Position numbers and translations under genes: made by a program
Part shown: piece after piece, positions 32,149 to 39,627 of the stretch
How positions within the stretch are numbered: the first letter of the stretch is position 1
Layout: each line of letters begins with the position of its first letter
Source: JAPLUA01 sp964625855
GTDB lineage: Bacteria > Verrucomicrobiota > Verrucomicrobiia > Limisphaerales > UBA8199
Assembly: GCA_964625855.1 (NCBI GenBank)
Contig: CAZVFC010000012.1
Coordinates: forward strand, 62,001-126,000
DNA: 64,000 bases
Direction: 5' to 3'
Notes under the pieces: generated by a model
Database searches by the model: none
What the model was told of the DNA's origin: nothing
Seen by the model: only the letters and a program-made list of their open reading frames with translations

Positions 32149-33702
32149 TCACCTTCGTTTCCTTTCCCAGAGCACAAACGCTGCGAATCTTGCGCCCTCA
32201 CAATAGCCCTGTTCCCGGATGTATTTCGCCAGCGCCATCTGGCCGTCGTAGAGGTCGGGCTTGGAGGCCACGATCAGAGCGGGCGGCGGCAGTGCTCCGA
32301 GCGACTCGCGCGTCGGGTTCATCATGAAAACAGCCCGTCCGTTGCCCGTCGCGCCGGTCGTCACAGGCACGCCATAGTAAATCGCTCCTTCTTGCGCTGC
32401 ATTCCACCATACTGAATCGCCCCGAGCCAGCGCGGCCTTGGCCATGGTAGCGGCGGCGCGATAGTCATCTTTCTCGTGCCGCGCGGCAAATCGGAGCGAG
32501 AGACAGGAAAGGATGCCCAGCAGGCAGAAGCAAATGACGGGGAGCCGGGCCCACGGACCGCGCTGCGACCAAAGGGCCGCCGCGCCGAGGGTGAAGAGCA
32601 GCAACAGGACAGAAACGAAGGGCGCGAGATGACGTCCGAGCACCCGGAAATGGACGGCCCAGCCGGCGGCAAGGATGACAAGCGGTGGAGCGCAGCAACA
32701 AAGCGCGATCGCCAGATGCTTGCGTTGCTCGAGCTTAAGTCCGTGCCAGAGCGCCGCGCCGATAAGCGGAACGGCCGCGAGGGCGTAGAGCACCACCGGC
32801 GCCCAGTATCCGTGCAGAGCAGTCAGCCCCGCACTCCGTAATGCCAAGCGCCCCGGACCCAAGCCGGCGAAGCCCAGCAACTCATAGCCGACGAAGAACA
32901 TGCTCCCGAGGGTCGTCGTGGCTGCCCCCGACCCCCGGGCCCCGATGGTGAGAGTCCAAATATAATAAACCGCCAGGCCGACGAGCGGTATCGCCGCAGC
33001 CAGCCACAGCCAGAGATGCGCTTTCACGAGCGCAGCCAGTTGGCGCGGGGGCACCAGGATCAGCAAGACACCCATCGCGCCCGCGGTCCAAACCGTGCCG
33101 AACAGGCTGGTGCCGCACAGGACCACGATGCCGGTGAGGAACCAGACCAAGGGCCCCACGTAACGAGCCTCGCCAGCGCCGCCGCCGTGCGCGATGCGCC
33201 GCAGCGACGCCACGATCAGCAGACTGGCGCCCAGTTGTATGGCGTACGGCCGCGCTTCGTCCATATAGTACCAAGCGAAGGGGCAGAACAGCGCCAGGCA
33301 GCCTGCCAGCACCCGACGGCGGCCAGCCACCGGAAACGACATAATGAAGGCCGCGGCGCCGGCGGCGAACCACGGCAGATTGGCCAGGTGAAACGACCAT
33401 TCACTCGAGCCGAAGAGTCTCGCCCAAGCCCAAGTGTAGAGCATATAGAGCGGCATTTGCAGGCAGCCGGTTCTCTCTTGCTCCATCGCCTGCCACCACG
33501 TGTCCAAGGTGGGCTGAATTGCCCGGATGGCGGTACAGGCCTCGTCAATCCACAAACTCCGCCCGCTGGTCGCCGCCAGCGAGATCGCGACTGCGGCCGC
33601 GAACACGATGACCCCATGCCAAGTGCTGCCGCGCCTCGCCGCAACGGCAACGCAGACCTCGCTTGACTCCCTGCCAGTCGAGGATCGGGCCATGAAGTTC
33701 AT
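32149..33702 (-). CDS. GT39-like membrane glycosyltransferase
   Basis: This 517-residue protein has about 10-11 membrane helices and the acidic motif SLWIDEACTAIRA (Asp53-Glu54) in the first external loop. It also has YYMDEARPYAIQLGASLL, as in polyprenyl-phosphate-sugar-dependent transferases of the GT39/GT83 (ArnT/PMT) class. These use lipid-linked sugars to modify proteins or glycans on the outer face of the inner membrane. The start at 33702 is 36 bp after the exosortase stop; ATG 33693 is a close alternative. Its place between exosortase and EpsI suggests it glycosylates exported or sorted proteins or extends the polysaccharide, but this is inference. Confidence 0.8.
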   Translation of the reverse strand: MNFMARSSTGRESSEVCVAVAARRGSTWHGVIVFAAAVAISLAATSGRSLWIDEACTAIRAIQPTLDTWWQAMEQERTGCLQMPLYMLYTWAWARLFGSSEWSFHLANLPWFAAGAAAFIMSFPVAGRRRVLAGCLALFCPFAWYYMDEARPYAIQLGASLLIVASLRRIAHGGGAGEARYVGPLVWFLTGIVVLCGTSLFGTVWTAGAMGVLLILVPPRQLAALVKAHLWLWLAAAIPLVGLAVYYIWTLTIGARGSGAATTTLGSMFFVGYELLGFAGLGPGRLALRSAGLTALHGYWAPVVLYALAAVPLIGAALWHGLKLEQRKHLAIALCCCAPPLVILAAGWAVHFRVLGRHLAPFVSVLLLLFTLGAAALWSQRGPWARLPVICFCLLGILSCLSLRFAARHEKDDYRAAATMAKAALARGDSVWWNAAQEGAIYYGVPVTTGATGNGRAVFMMNPTRESLGALPPPALIVASKPDLYDGQMALAKYIREQGYCEGARFAAFVLWERKRR

Positions 33703-33737
33703 GGGTGCTGGGCGCGAAAGAGAATCAATGGAGCGCG

Positions 33738-34784
33738 TCAACCTGGCCCGGCCGGTGGGGCATTGCCAGCCGCGGGAGGATTGGGCTCGCGCGTTGGTGC
33801 GGAGGGGGCGGCGTTGTCGTTTGCCGTCCGGCGGGACGGTTCGCTCATCAGATGCCCCAGGAACAGCAGTCCTGCAAAGGCAGGGACGTAAGGCAGCAGG
33901 CTGTAAACGCCGCCGGGGCCGCCTTCGTGGATGCGGGCGCCCCACTCCTGCCCGCCTATCTCCGCGGCGATGACTATGGTCAGCATGCGCACCACGTTCC
34001 CCAGGACGGCCAGCGGCAGTGCCGAGGCAATCAATACCGCGCGCTTCCACCACGTCGAGAACGACACCATGGCGTAGATGACCGCGATCGCGAGCGTGGC
34101 AATCAGGCTGCGCATGCCGCTGCAAGCGGCCGCCACCTCGTATTGATACCGGCCTGTGGGATCCATGATCGCAGTCCCCTGCACCATGATGTCAATGGCC
34201 AGGAAATAATGACAGATGATTGCCACAATCTTCACCACCAGGACCCGCAGGGGAAAGGTCAGCGAAACGGCCGACCAGCCCAGAGGGACGCAGAAGGCGA
34301 ACAGAATACAGGGGAAGAAGCTGTCCCGCAGCCATTCACGGCCCCAGGCAAGTCCCATCAGCCCGTAAACGCCGGTAAACAGTGCGATGATGGACAGCTT
34401 GGGTTGCTGGATCAGGTAGCCCACAAGGTGCAGCAGAAGCGCGCCGGCCACCAGCAAAAGGGCCGGCCACCACGTTCGCAGCGGCAGCGCCATCAACTCC
34501 TTGCGCTTCCACCAGAATAGCCCCAGCACAACGAACGGAATCAACCGACCGTGGCTGTCGTCGTTCGCGCCCGCGTCGTGGATCGGCTTATAGGTCTCGT
34601 GCATCCAGCCTAACAGCGACGAGGTCGGGATGTAGCCCAGGGTAGAGTTGCCGAAGAAGTGGAACAGGGCCAGCCACGCGACAAGGAGACCGAGGAACAT
34701 GCCCTTGTTCGGTAGCCGGCGCCAGCACTCCAGAAATTCGATGCGGAAGTCTTCTAGAATCCCGTTGACCGGTTGCTTTTCCAT
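33738..34784 (-). CDS. Exosortase (exosortase/archaeosortase family)
   Basis: This 348-residue polytopic cysteine transpeptidase-like enzyme processes proteins bearing PEP-CTERM-type C-terminal tags. The core is intact: catalytic Cys221 in EVAAACSGMRSLIATLAIAV, the conserved Arg in LGNVVRMLTIVIAAE and the His in ARIHEGGPGGVYS. The N-terminal half has the usual helices (LGLLVAWLALFHFFGNSTLG; WPALLLVAGALLLHLVGYLI). It begins an apparent five-gene minus-strand operon (exosortase, glycosyltransferase, EpsI, sugar transferase, UDP-sugar decarboxylase). This matches the known coupling of exosortases with exopolysaccharide loci. No PEP-CTERM substrate is evident within the window. Confidence 0.92.
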   Translation of the reverse strand: MEKQPVNGILEDFRIEFLECWRRLPNKGMFLGLLVAWLALFHFFGNSTLGYIPTSSLLGWMHETYKPIHDAGANDDSHGRLIPFVVLGLFWWKRKELMALPLRTWWPALLLVAGALLLHLVGYLIQQPKLSIIALFTGVYGLMGLAWGREWLRDSFFPCILFAFCVPLGWSAVSLTFPLRVLVVKIVAIICHYFLAIDIMVQGTAIMDPTGRYQYEVAAACSGMRSLIATLAIAVIYAMVSFSTWWKRAVLIASALPLAVLGNVVRMLTIVIAAEIGGQEWGARIHEGGPGGVYSLLPYVPAFAGLLFLGHLMSEPSRRTANDNAAPSAPTREPNPPAAGNAPPAGPG

Positions 34785-35240
34785 GCGCGCGCGTTTGAGC
34801 TTGTGAGTTCGAGGCTATTGGATACCTCGCCTGCCCGACCTGATCAATCTAATTCGCGCCCGCTGTTCCAACCCAAAAACCGCTGCCTTTCCTGTCTTCG
34901 CTCGTGCTGGGATTCGCCGCTCCCATGCGCTTCTGCTCAGGACCCTGTGCATTGCCGACGTGAAACTCACGCCTCCCGATCCGTGAGCATGGTTTTGGGG
35001 GCGGCGAGGAATTGAGCCGGGCCGGTTTTGGCTGGCCGGCGTGAAAGCGGGCGACAAACGATGGATGGTCTTGGCCGGAGAAGGGCTCCGGCAGTCGTGC
35101 TACCCGGCTCACTCAGGGCAGCAAAGCGCTCTCGCAATGAGCCCAATTGTCCCGAAGTCCGATCGCGGTGCGACCTGGCTTGAACCGTCCTCCCCACGAT
35201 TTTACTTTCTTTGGGCCGGACGATCTGCTATGAGGGTTTC
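34785..35240. other. Gap between divergent genes, no gene recognised
   Basis: This stretch of 456 bp separates the exosortase operon (minus) and the signal-peptide protein at 35241 (plus), so it should hold both promoters. I see a run of tttactttcttt at about 35202-35213 close to the plus gene but no confident -35/-10 pair. Open frames on the minus strand (for example 34849-35112) look like chance or decayed sequence. Confidence 0.5.
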
Positions 35241-36212
35241 ATGGTGCGCAGATATTGTGTCGTGATCATTTTATTGGCGTTTGGGTTGGTCGCCGCGACC
35301 GTCCACGCCGAGACCTTCAAGCTCACCAACGGCGAGACGGTTACGGGTGAAGTGCTCGTATCTTCTGCCAATGATGCGGGCGCCCAAATCAAGATCGGGG
35401 ACGGGGAGTACAAACGAATTTCGTGGGCGAGTTTCTCCCAGGAGGACCTGAAGAGGTTTGCGCAGATACCAAAGCTGCAACCATACGCCGAACCGTTCAT
35501 CCAGATCTCGCCTGAGGAGAAGATCAGGAAAACCGAAGTGACCATCAAGCAGCCTCCTCGCCTCGAACGGCCGCTCCCCAGGTCGTTGTTCGGCGCGCTG
35601 CTCGCTTCCGGGCCTGGACTCGTCATCCTCCTGCTGCTTTATGCAGCCAATGTCTATGCGGCATACGAGATCTCGATCTTCCGCGCCCAATCCACCGCGC
35701 TCGTTTGCGGCGTGTCCGCGGCGCTGCCCCTCATCGGCCCGATCATTTTCCTGTGCATGCCCACAGAGATGGCTTCAACCGAACAAACGCGGGAAACCGC
35801 ACCTGCGGCGGAGCCCGCTGCCGAAGCCGCGGCTGGAGCCGATACCGTCAATCCCATGCAGGCGGACGGCGCTCCGCACCCCACCGGCCTGAAACTGGCG
35901 CACTCCGAGGCCGAGAAAGAGAAGCCCGAAAGCCCGGCGGAGACAATCTTCCAGCGCGGCCAGTACACGTTCAACCGCCGGTTCTTTGAAACCAGATTTG
36001 CCGGCTTTTTCGGCGTCGTTCGCCGCGACGCGGAGCGCGACATGGTGCTGGTCATCAAGTCGGCGCGGGGTGAATACGCCGGCCAGCGGATCAGCCGCAT
36101 CGCGGCCAACGACCTCCACCTGCAGGTGCAGCGCGGCCATGCCTCGGAGGAAGTCATGATTCCCTTTCAGGACATTCAGCAAGTGATCTTGAAACACAAG
36201 GGCGACAAGTGA
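35241..36212 (+). CDS. Exported/membrane hypothetical protein with SHD1-like N-terminus
   Basis: This 323-residue product starts at 35241 with a signal peptide (YCVVIILLAFGLVAATVHA). A small domain follows: TFKLTNGETVTGEVLVSSAN, then KRISWASFSQEDLKRF. This is the kind of short repeat-like module often seen in exported proteins of Verrucomicrobiota. Two membrane helices (about 123-165: FGALLASGPGLVILLLLYAA and LVCGVSAALPLIGPIIFLCM) follow, then an Ala/Glu-rich linker and a C-terminal cytoplasmic domain (FNRRFFETRFAGFFGVVRRD). I recognise no enzyme. It is tightly linked to the zinc-ribbon gene (1-bp gap) and fmt. Confidence 0.65.
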   Translation: MVRRYCVVIILLAFGLVAATVHAETFKLTNGETVTGEVLVSSANDAGAQIKIGDGEYKRISWASFSQEDLKRFAQIPKLQPYAEPFIQISPEEKIRKTEVTIKQPPRLERPLPRSLFGALLASGPGLVILLLLYAANVYAAYEISIFRAQSTALVCGVSAALPLIGPIIFLCMPTEMASTEQTRETAPAAEPAAEAAAGADTVNPMQADGAPHPTGLKLAHSEAEKEKPESPAETIFQRGQYTFNRRFFETRFAGFFGVVRRDAERDMVLVIKSARGEYAGQRISRIAANDLHLQVQRGHASEEVMIPFQDIQQVILKHKGDK

Positions 36213-36213
36213 A

Positions 36214-36453
36214 ATGGCACAGCAATTCGGCAACTTCACCGCCAGCGAGCTCTACTGCCCCAAGTGCGGTCGCGCGCAACCCGTCCGCGAACGACTCCTG
36301 CTTGTGCTCCCCACGGGCGAGCTGCACGAATTCCTCTGCTCCCGTTGTTCCGCTTCGCTGGGCAAACGCACCGTGACTGGGCCGGCAGTGGCGCCGATCA
36401 GCGCGCGCCCGGCTCATTCTCCCGCCACGCGCAAGCTCCTGCGCCACAAATAG
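36214..36453 (+). CDS. Small zinc-ribbon protein
   Basis: This 79-residue cytoplasmic protein has two Cys pairs spaced as a zinc ribbon: YCPKCGRAQPVRER and, after about 20 residues, FLCSRCSASLGKR. The C-terminal third is basic and probably disordered. It lies between a membrane-protein gene (1 bp upstream) and fmt (overlapping or immediately adjacent), so it is translationally linked to both. The function is unknown; small ribbons of this type often bind RNA or protein partners. Confidence 0.7.
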   Translation: MAQQFGNFTASELYCPKCGRAQPVRERLLLVLPTGELHEFLCSRCSASLGKRTVTGPAVAPISARPAHSPATRKLLRHK

Positions 36454-36468
36454 GTGCCTCCCGGAAGC

Positions 36469-37416
36469 ATGCCCGCGTTGCGCATCGTCTTCATGGGGGC
36501 TGCAGAGCTATCTTGCGCCAGTTTGCAGGCATTGATCGCCGTGCCGGATTTCCAAGTGGTGGCGGTTGTGACTCAGCCCGACCGCCCCAAAGGCCGGGAC
36601 CTCAAGCTCCTGCCCACGCCGGTCAAGGAATCGGCGTTGCGCGCGAACCTTCCCGTCCTGCAACCCGAGAAGGCGCGCAGCGAGAGTTTTCTCGAGGAGC
36701 TGCGCCTTTTCGCGCCGCAATTGATCGTAGTGGCGGCTTACGGCCAGATTCTGCCCAAGAGCGTCCTGGACCTGCCGCGGTTCGGCTGCCTCAACGTTCA
36801 CACCTCTCTCCTGCCCCGGTATCGCGGCCCGGCGCCGATCCAATGGGCCATTCTCAACGGTGACGCCCAGACCGGGGTCAGCATCATGAAGATGGACGTG
36901 ACTCTTGACACCGGTGACATTTTGGCTCAGGACAGCACTCCCATTCGTCCGGAAGACAACTCCGCCACGCTCCACGACCGCTTGGCGCGGATGGGGGCTG
37001 AGTTGCTGGTGCGCACGATTCCCGAATACGCCGCAGGCAGACTCACGCCCCGGCCGCAGCCGACGGCAGGGACCAGTTACGCCCCGAAGATCTCCAAGCA
37101 GGACGGGCGCATTGATTGGCGCCAGCCGGCGCGCGCGATCTGGAACCGGGTTCGCGGCCTGGTGCCGTGGCCGGGCGCATTCGCGCACTTCCCCGGCTCA
37201 CCCAAACCGCAATTTCTGAAGATCTGGGACTCGGAGATCGTCCCGGAAACCGGCGCGCCCGGCGAGATTCTGCATGCGGACAAGCACGGCGTAGTCGTGG
37301 CCTGTGGCCACGAGGCCTTGCGAATTCTGGTCTTGCAGCGGGAAGGCGGCCGGCGCCTGAAAGCTCACGAGTTTCTCGCTGGCCATCCGTTGCAGCCCGG
37401 GTTGCGACTAGACTGA
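36469..37416 (+). CDS. fmt: Methionyl-tRNA formyltransferase
   Basis: This 315-residue enzyme formylates Met-tRNA(fMet) using 10-formyl-tetrahydrofolate. The catalytic motif is intact: LNVHTSLLPRYRGPAPIQWA (Asn and His) and MDVTLDTGDIL (Asp). The C-terminal OB-fold-like domain with KISKQDGRIDW and a Trp-Asn-Arg-Val-Arg motif is also typical. ATG 36469 is preferred over the in-frame GTG at 36454, which abuts the preceding stop. The usual N-terminal GTPEFA motif reads GAAELSCASL here, a departure from consensus in a loop near the folate site. Confidence 0.95.
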   Translation: MPALRIVFMGAAELSCASLQALIAVPDFQVVAVVTQPDRPKGRDLKLLPTPVKESALRANLPVLQPEKARSESFLEELRLFAPQLIVVAAYGQILPKSVLDLPRFGCLNVHTSLLPRYRGPAPIQWAILNGDAQTGVSIMKMDVTLDTGDILAQDSTPIRPEDNSATLHDRLARMGAELLVRTIPEYAAGRLTPRPQPTAGTSYAPKISKQDGRIDWRQPARAIWNRVRGLVPWPGAFAHFPGSPKPQFLKIWDSEIVPETGAPGEILHADKHGVVVACGHEALRILVLQREGGRRLKAHEFLAGHPLQPGLRLD

Positions 37417-37494
37417 GCCGTGGAGAGGTGGCGCGGCGGGCCAAGCAAGCTGTTGCGCCGGCGCGCCGTGTGCCAAAATAATTTCAAAAAGCTA

Positions 37495-37522
37495 TTGCGC
37501 CGGAACCGGCGTTTGGTATATT
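37495..37522 (+). promoter_or_regulatory. Sigma70-type promoter of the ribosomal protein operon
   Basis: ttgcgc (37495-37500), a 16-bp spacer and tatatt (37517-37522) form a good housekeeping promoter 70 bp before the rpsJ start. Transcription should begin near 37529, just at the foot of the leader hairpin. Confidence 0.6.
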
Positions 37523-37529
37523 CCGCGCT

Positions 37530-37553
37530 CTGTTTCCCGGGACCGGGAGGCAG
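37530..37553 (+). promoter_or_regulatory. Leader hairpin at the 5' end of the rpsJ transcript
   Basis: The arms ctgtttcccg (37530-37539) and cgggaggcag (37544-37553) pair over 10 bp, with two G-U pairs, around a ggac tetraloop. The hairpin would sit at the very 5' end of the transcript predicted from the -10 at 37517. It could stabilise the mRNA or act in ribosomal-protein autoregulation; no known L4-leader consensus is evident. Confidence 0.5.
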
Positions 37554-37591
37554 AGTTTAGAACAAACCATTAACAGACAATTGTTCTTTGT

Positions 37592-37900
37592 ATGGCTGGA
37601 CAACGCATTCGTATTCGACTGAAGGCCTTTGACCACCGGGTCATTGACCAATCCGCCCGCGACATCGCGGACACCGTCAAGCGCACCGGCGCGCGCGTCG
37701 CCGGACCCATCCCCCTGCCGACCCGGATCGAGCGCTTTACTGTGCAACGTTCCCCGCACGCGGATAAGAAATCCCAGGAAACCTTCGAGCAGCGCACCCA
37801 CAAGCGGCTGATTGATATCATCGAGCCGACCGCCAAGACCGTGGACGAGCTCAAGAAGCTCAATCTGCCTGCGGGCGTGGATATCACCATCAAAATTTAG
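37592..37900 (+). CDS. rpsJ: 30S ribosomal protein S10
   Basis: This 102-residue S10 is full length. It has IRIRLKAFDHRVIDQSARDI, GPIPLPTRIERFTVQRSPHA, the NusE-loop-type region KSQETFEQRTHKRLIDI and the C-terminal LNLPAGVDITIKI. S10 binds 16S rRNA in the head of the small subunit and, as NusE, takes part in antitermination. It is the first gene of a four-gene cluster (rpsJ, rplC, rplD, rplW) and the L3 gene starts 6 bp later. Confidence 0.97.
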   Translation: MAGQRIRIRLKAFDHRVIDQSARDIADTVKRTGARVAGPIPLPTRIERFTVQRSPHADKKSQETFEQRTHKRLIDIIEPTAKTVDELKKLNLPAGVDITIKI

Positions 37901-37906
37901 CTTCTT

Positions 37907-38602
37907 ATGCCACTCGGACTCTTAGGAAAGAAACTCGGTCAGACTCGCGTCTATGACGCCAAGGGTGTGATCTGCCCCGTGACGATCGTGCTGGTCGGTC
38001 CCAACCGCGTGCTCCAGTGCAAAACGCAGCAGAGCGACGGCTACAACGCTGTTCAACTCGGATTTGACGACCAAAAAGAGCATCGCCTGACCAAACCGCT
38101 GCTGGGCCACATCAAGAAGTTCAACGGTCTGGCGGTCAAACAGATCAAGGAATTCCGCGACTTCACCAAAGAGGTTAAGCCTGGTGATGTCGTCGGCGCC
38201 GCCCTGTTCGCTCCCGGCGATTATGTGGATGCCATCGGCCTGACCAAGGGGCGCGGCTTCGAGGGGGTGGTTGGTCGGCACGCGTTTGCCGGTGGCGACT
38301 CGACCCACGGCGCCAAAGGCTGGCACCGTCGCTCCGGTGCCATCGGACAGCGCTTGTTCCCCGGCACCGTCATGCGCGGCATGAGAATGCCCGGGCACAT
38401 GGGCCAGGTGCGCCGCACGGCGCAGAACCTCGAGGTTGTCCAGGTGCGCGAGGCCGATAATCTGTTACTGATTCGGGGCGCCATTCCCGGTGCGAATGGC
38501 GATTACGTGGTGATCCGCGAATCCAAAAAGCGCCCCAAGGGCTGGAGACCCCATGCCGAACGCCCGGAGAACATCAAGAAGTCCGAGGGCAAGAAGAAGT
38601 AG
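37907..38602 (+). CDS. rplC: 50S ribosomal protein L3
   Basis: This 231-residue L3 starts MPLGLLGKKLGQTRVYDAKG and contains the conserved globular domain. It also has the loop GGDSTHGAKGWHRRSGAIGQ, which reaches toward the peptidyl-transferase centre, and MRMPGHMGQVRRTAQNLEVV. A basic C-terminal tail (RPENIKKSEGKKK) extends it slightly beyond the common 205-215 residues. It binds 23S rRNA early in 50S assembly and is co-transcribed with rpsJ and rplD. Confidence 0.97.
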   Translation: MPLGLLGKKLGQTRVYDAKGVICPVTIVLVGPNRVLQCKTQQSDGYNAVQLGFDDQKEHRLTKPLLGHIKKFNGLAVKQIKEFRDFTKEVKPGDVVGAALFAPGDYVDAIGLTKGRGFEGVVGRHAFAGGDSTHGAKGWHRRSGAIGQRLFPGTVMRGMRMPGHMGQVRRTAQNLEVVQVREADNLLLIRGAIPGANGDYVVIRESKKRPKGWRPHAERPENIKKSEGKKK

Positions 38603-38643
38603 CCGGACGGCGCGTTCCGCCTATCTCCATTTGACGTATTGCC

Positions 38644-39270
38644 ATGAAGCTTACAATTAAAGACACCAAAGGAAACAACCAGGGCGAACGGGAGGTCCGG
38701 TTCCCCCTGATCGAAGACGGCAAAGGCACGCAAGCCGTTCACGACGCAGTGGTCGCTTACCAAGCGGCCCAGCGGATGGGCACCGCCTGTACCAAGAATG
38801 CCGGCGAGGTGGCCGGGACCAACAAGAAACCGTGGCGGCAGAAGGGCACCGGCCGCGCGCGCGCGGGCTCATTTCAGTCCCCCTTGTGGCGTGGTGGCGG
38901 CGTGGTCTTCGGCCCCAAACCCCGGGATTTCAGCAAGAAGGTCTCTCGCAACACGCGACAGCTCGCCTTGCGCAAGGCCCTGAGCGAGCGTCTGCGCGCC
39001 GGGGATGTCGTCCTGGTGGATGACCTCAAGCTGGAGTCGCCCAAGACCAAGACCTTTGTGGACCTCCTCGCGGCCCTGGAACTGAAAGGCAGCGCGCTCT
39101 TTGTGGTGCAGGCGCCGGACAGGAATCTAACGCTGGCATCGCGCAACGTTCCCAACGTCGCGCTCACAACCAGCGAGGCGTTGAACACATACGACATCCT
39201 GCGCAGCGACAAGCTGGTCTTTACCGCCGGCGCCTTCGAACAGGTCGAGGCCCGCCTGACCAAGGAGTAA
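38644..39270 (+). CDS. rplD: 50S ribosomal protein L4
   Basis: This 208-residue L4 shows the long rRNA-threading loop (KKPWRQKGTGRARAGSFQSP; WRGGGVVFGPKPRDFSKKVS) and the C-terminal alpha/beta domain (ALFVVQAPDRNLTLASRNVP). L4 lines the peptide exit tunnel and in some bacteria also represses its own operon. The rplW start follows the stop codon after a single base. Confidence 0.97.
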   Translation: MKLTIKDTKGNNQGEREVRFPLIEDGKGTQAVHDAVVAYQAAQRMGTACTKNAGEVAGTNKKPWRQKGTGRARAGSFQSPLWRGGGVVFGPKPRDFSKKVSRNTRQLALRKALSERLRAGDVVLVDDLKLESPKTKTFVDLLAALELKGSALFVVQAPDRNLTLASRNVPNVALTTSEALNTYDILRSDKLVFTAGAFEQVEARLTKE

Positions 39271-39271
39271 C

Positions 39272-39553
39272 ATGAATTCATTTGAAATCATTCGCACAGT
39301 GCGCCTGACCGAAAAAGGCACGCGCCAGGGCGACAAATACAACCAATACACCGTTGTGGCCGACCCGCGGGCGAACAAGACGCAGATCCGCAAGGCGGTG
39401 CAGGAGCTCTTCAAGGTTAAGGTGCTGAGAGTCAACACTCTGAACGTACGCGGCAAGTTGCGCCGCCAGCGCCGTCCCGACGCCGGCCGGTCGTCGAACT
39501 GGAAGAAGGCTATCGTGACGCTGAAGAAACCGGATAAGATCGTTCTGACCTAA
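39272..39553 (+). CDS. rplW: 50S ribosomal protein L23
   Basis: This 93-residue L23 has FEIIRTVRLTEKGTRQGDKY, VVADPRANKTQIRKAVQELF and LNVRGKLRRQRRPDAGRSSN, matching the family throughout. L23 sits at the tunnel exit and docks trigger factor and SRP. It ends the cluster: the next gene is not rplB, and a terminator follows at once. Confidence 0.96.
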   Translation: MNSFEIIRTVRLTEKGTRQGDKYNQYTVVADPRANKTQIRKAVQELFKVKVLRVNTLNVRGKLRRQRRPDAGRSSNWKKAIVTLKKPDKIVLT

Positions 39554-39570
39554 TCCGGGTCAACCTTCGC

Positions 39571-39606
39571 AAGAGCGCGGAGGGCTATTGCCCTGCGCGC
39601 TCTTTT
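39571..39606 (+). terminator. Rho-independent terminator after rplW
   Basis: The arms gagcgcggagggc (39573-39585) and gccctgcgcgctc (39590-39602) pair with a single mismatch around tatt and are followed by tttt. It lies 20 bp after the rplW stop, so the ribosomal operon ends here. Confidence 0.85.
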
Positions 39607-39627
39607 GCTGGTAGGCTCCGGTAGCCT

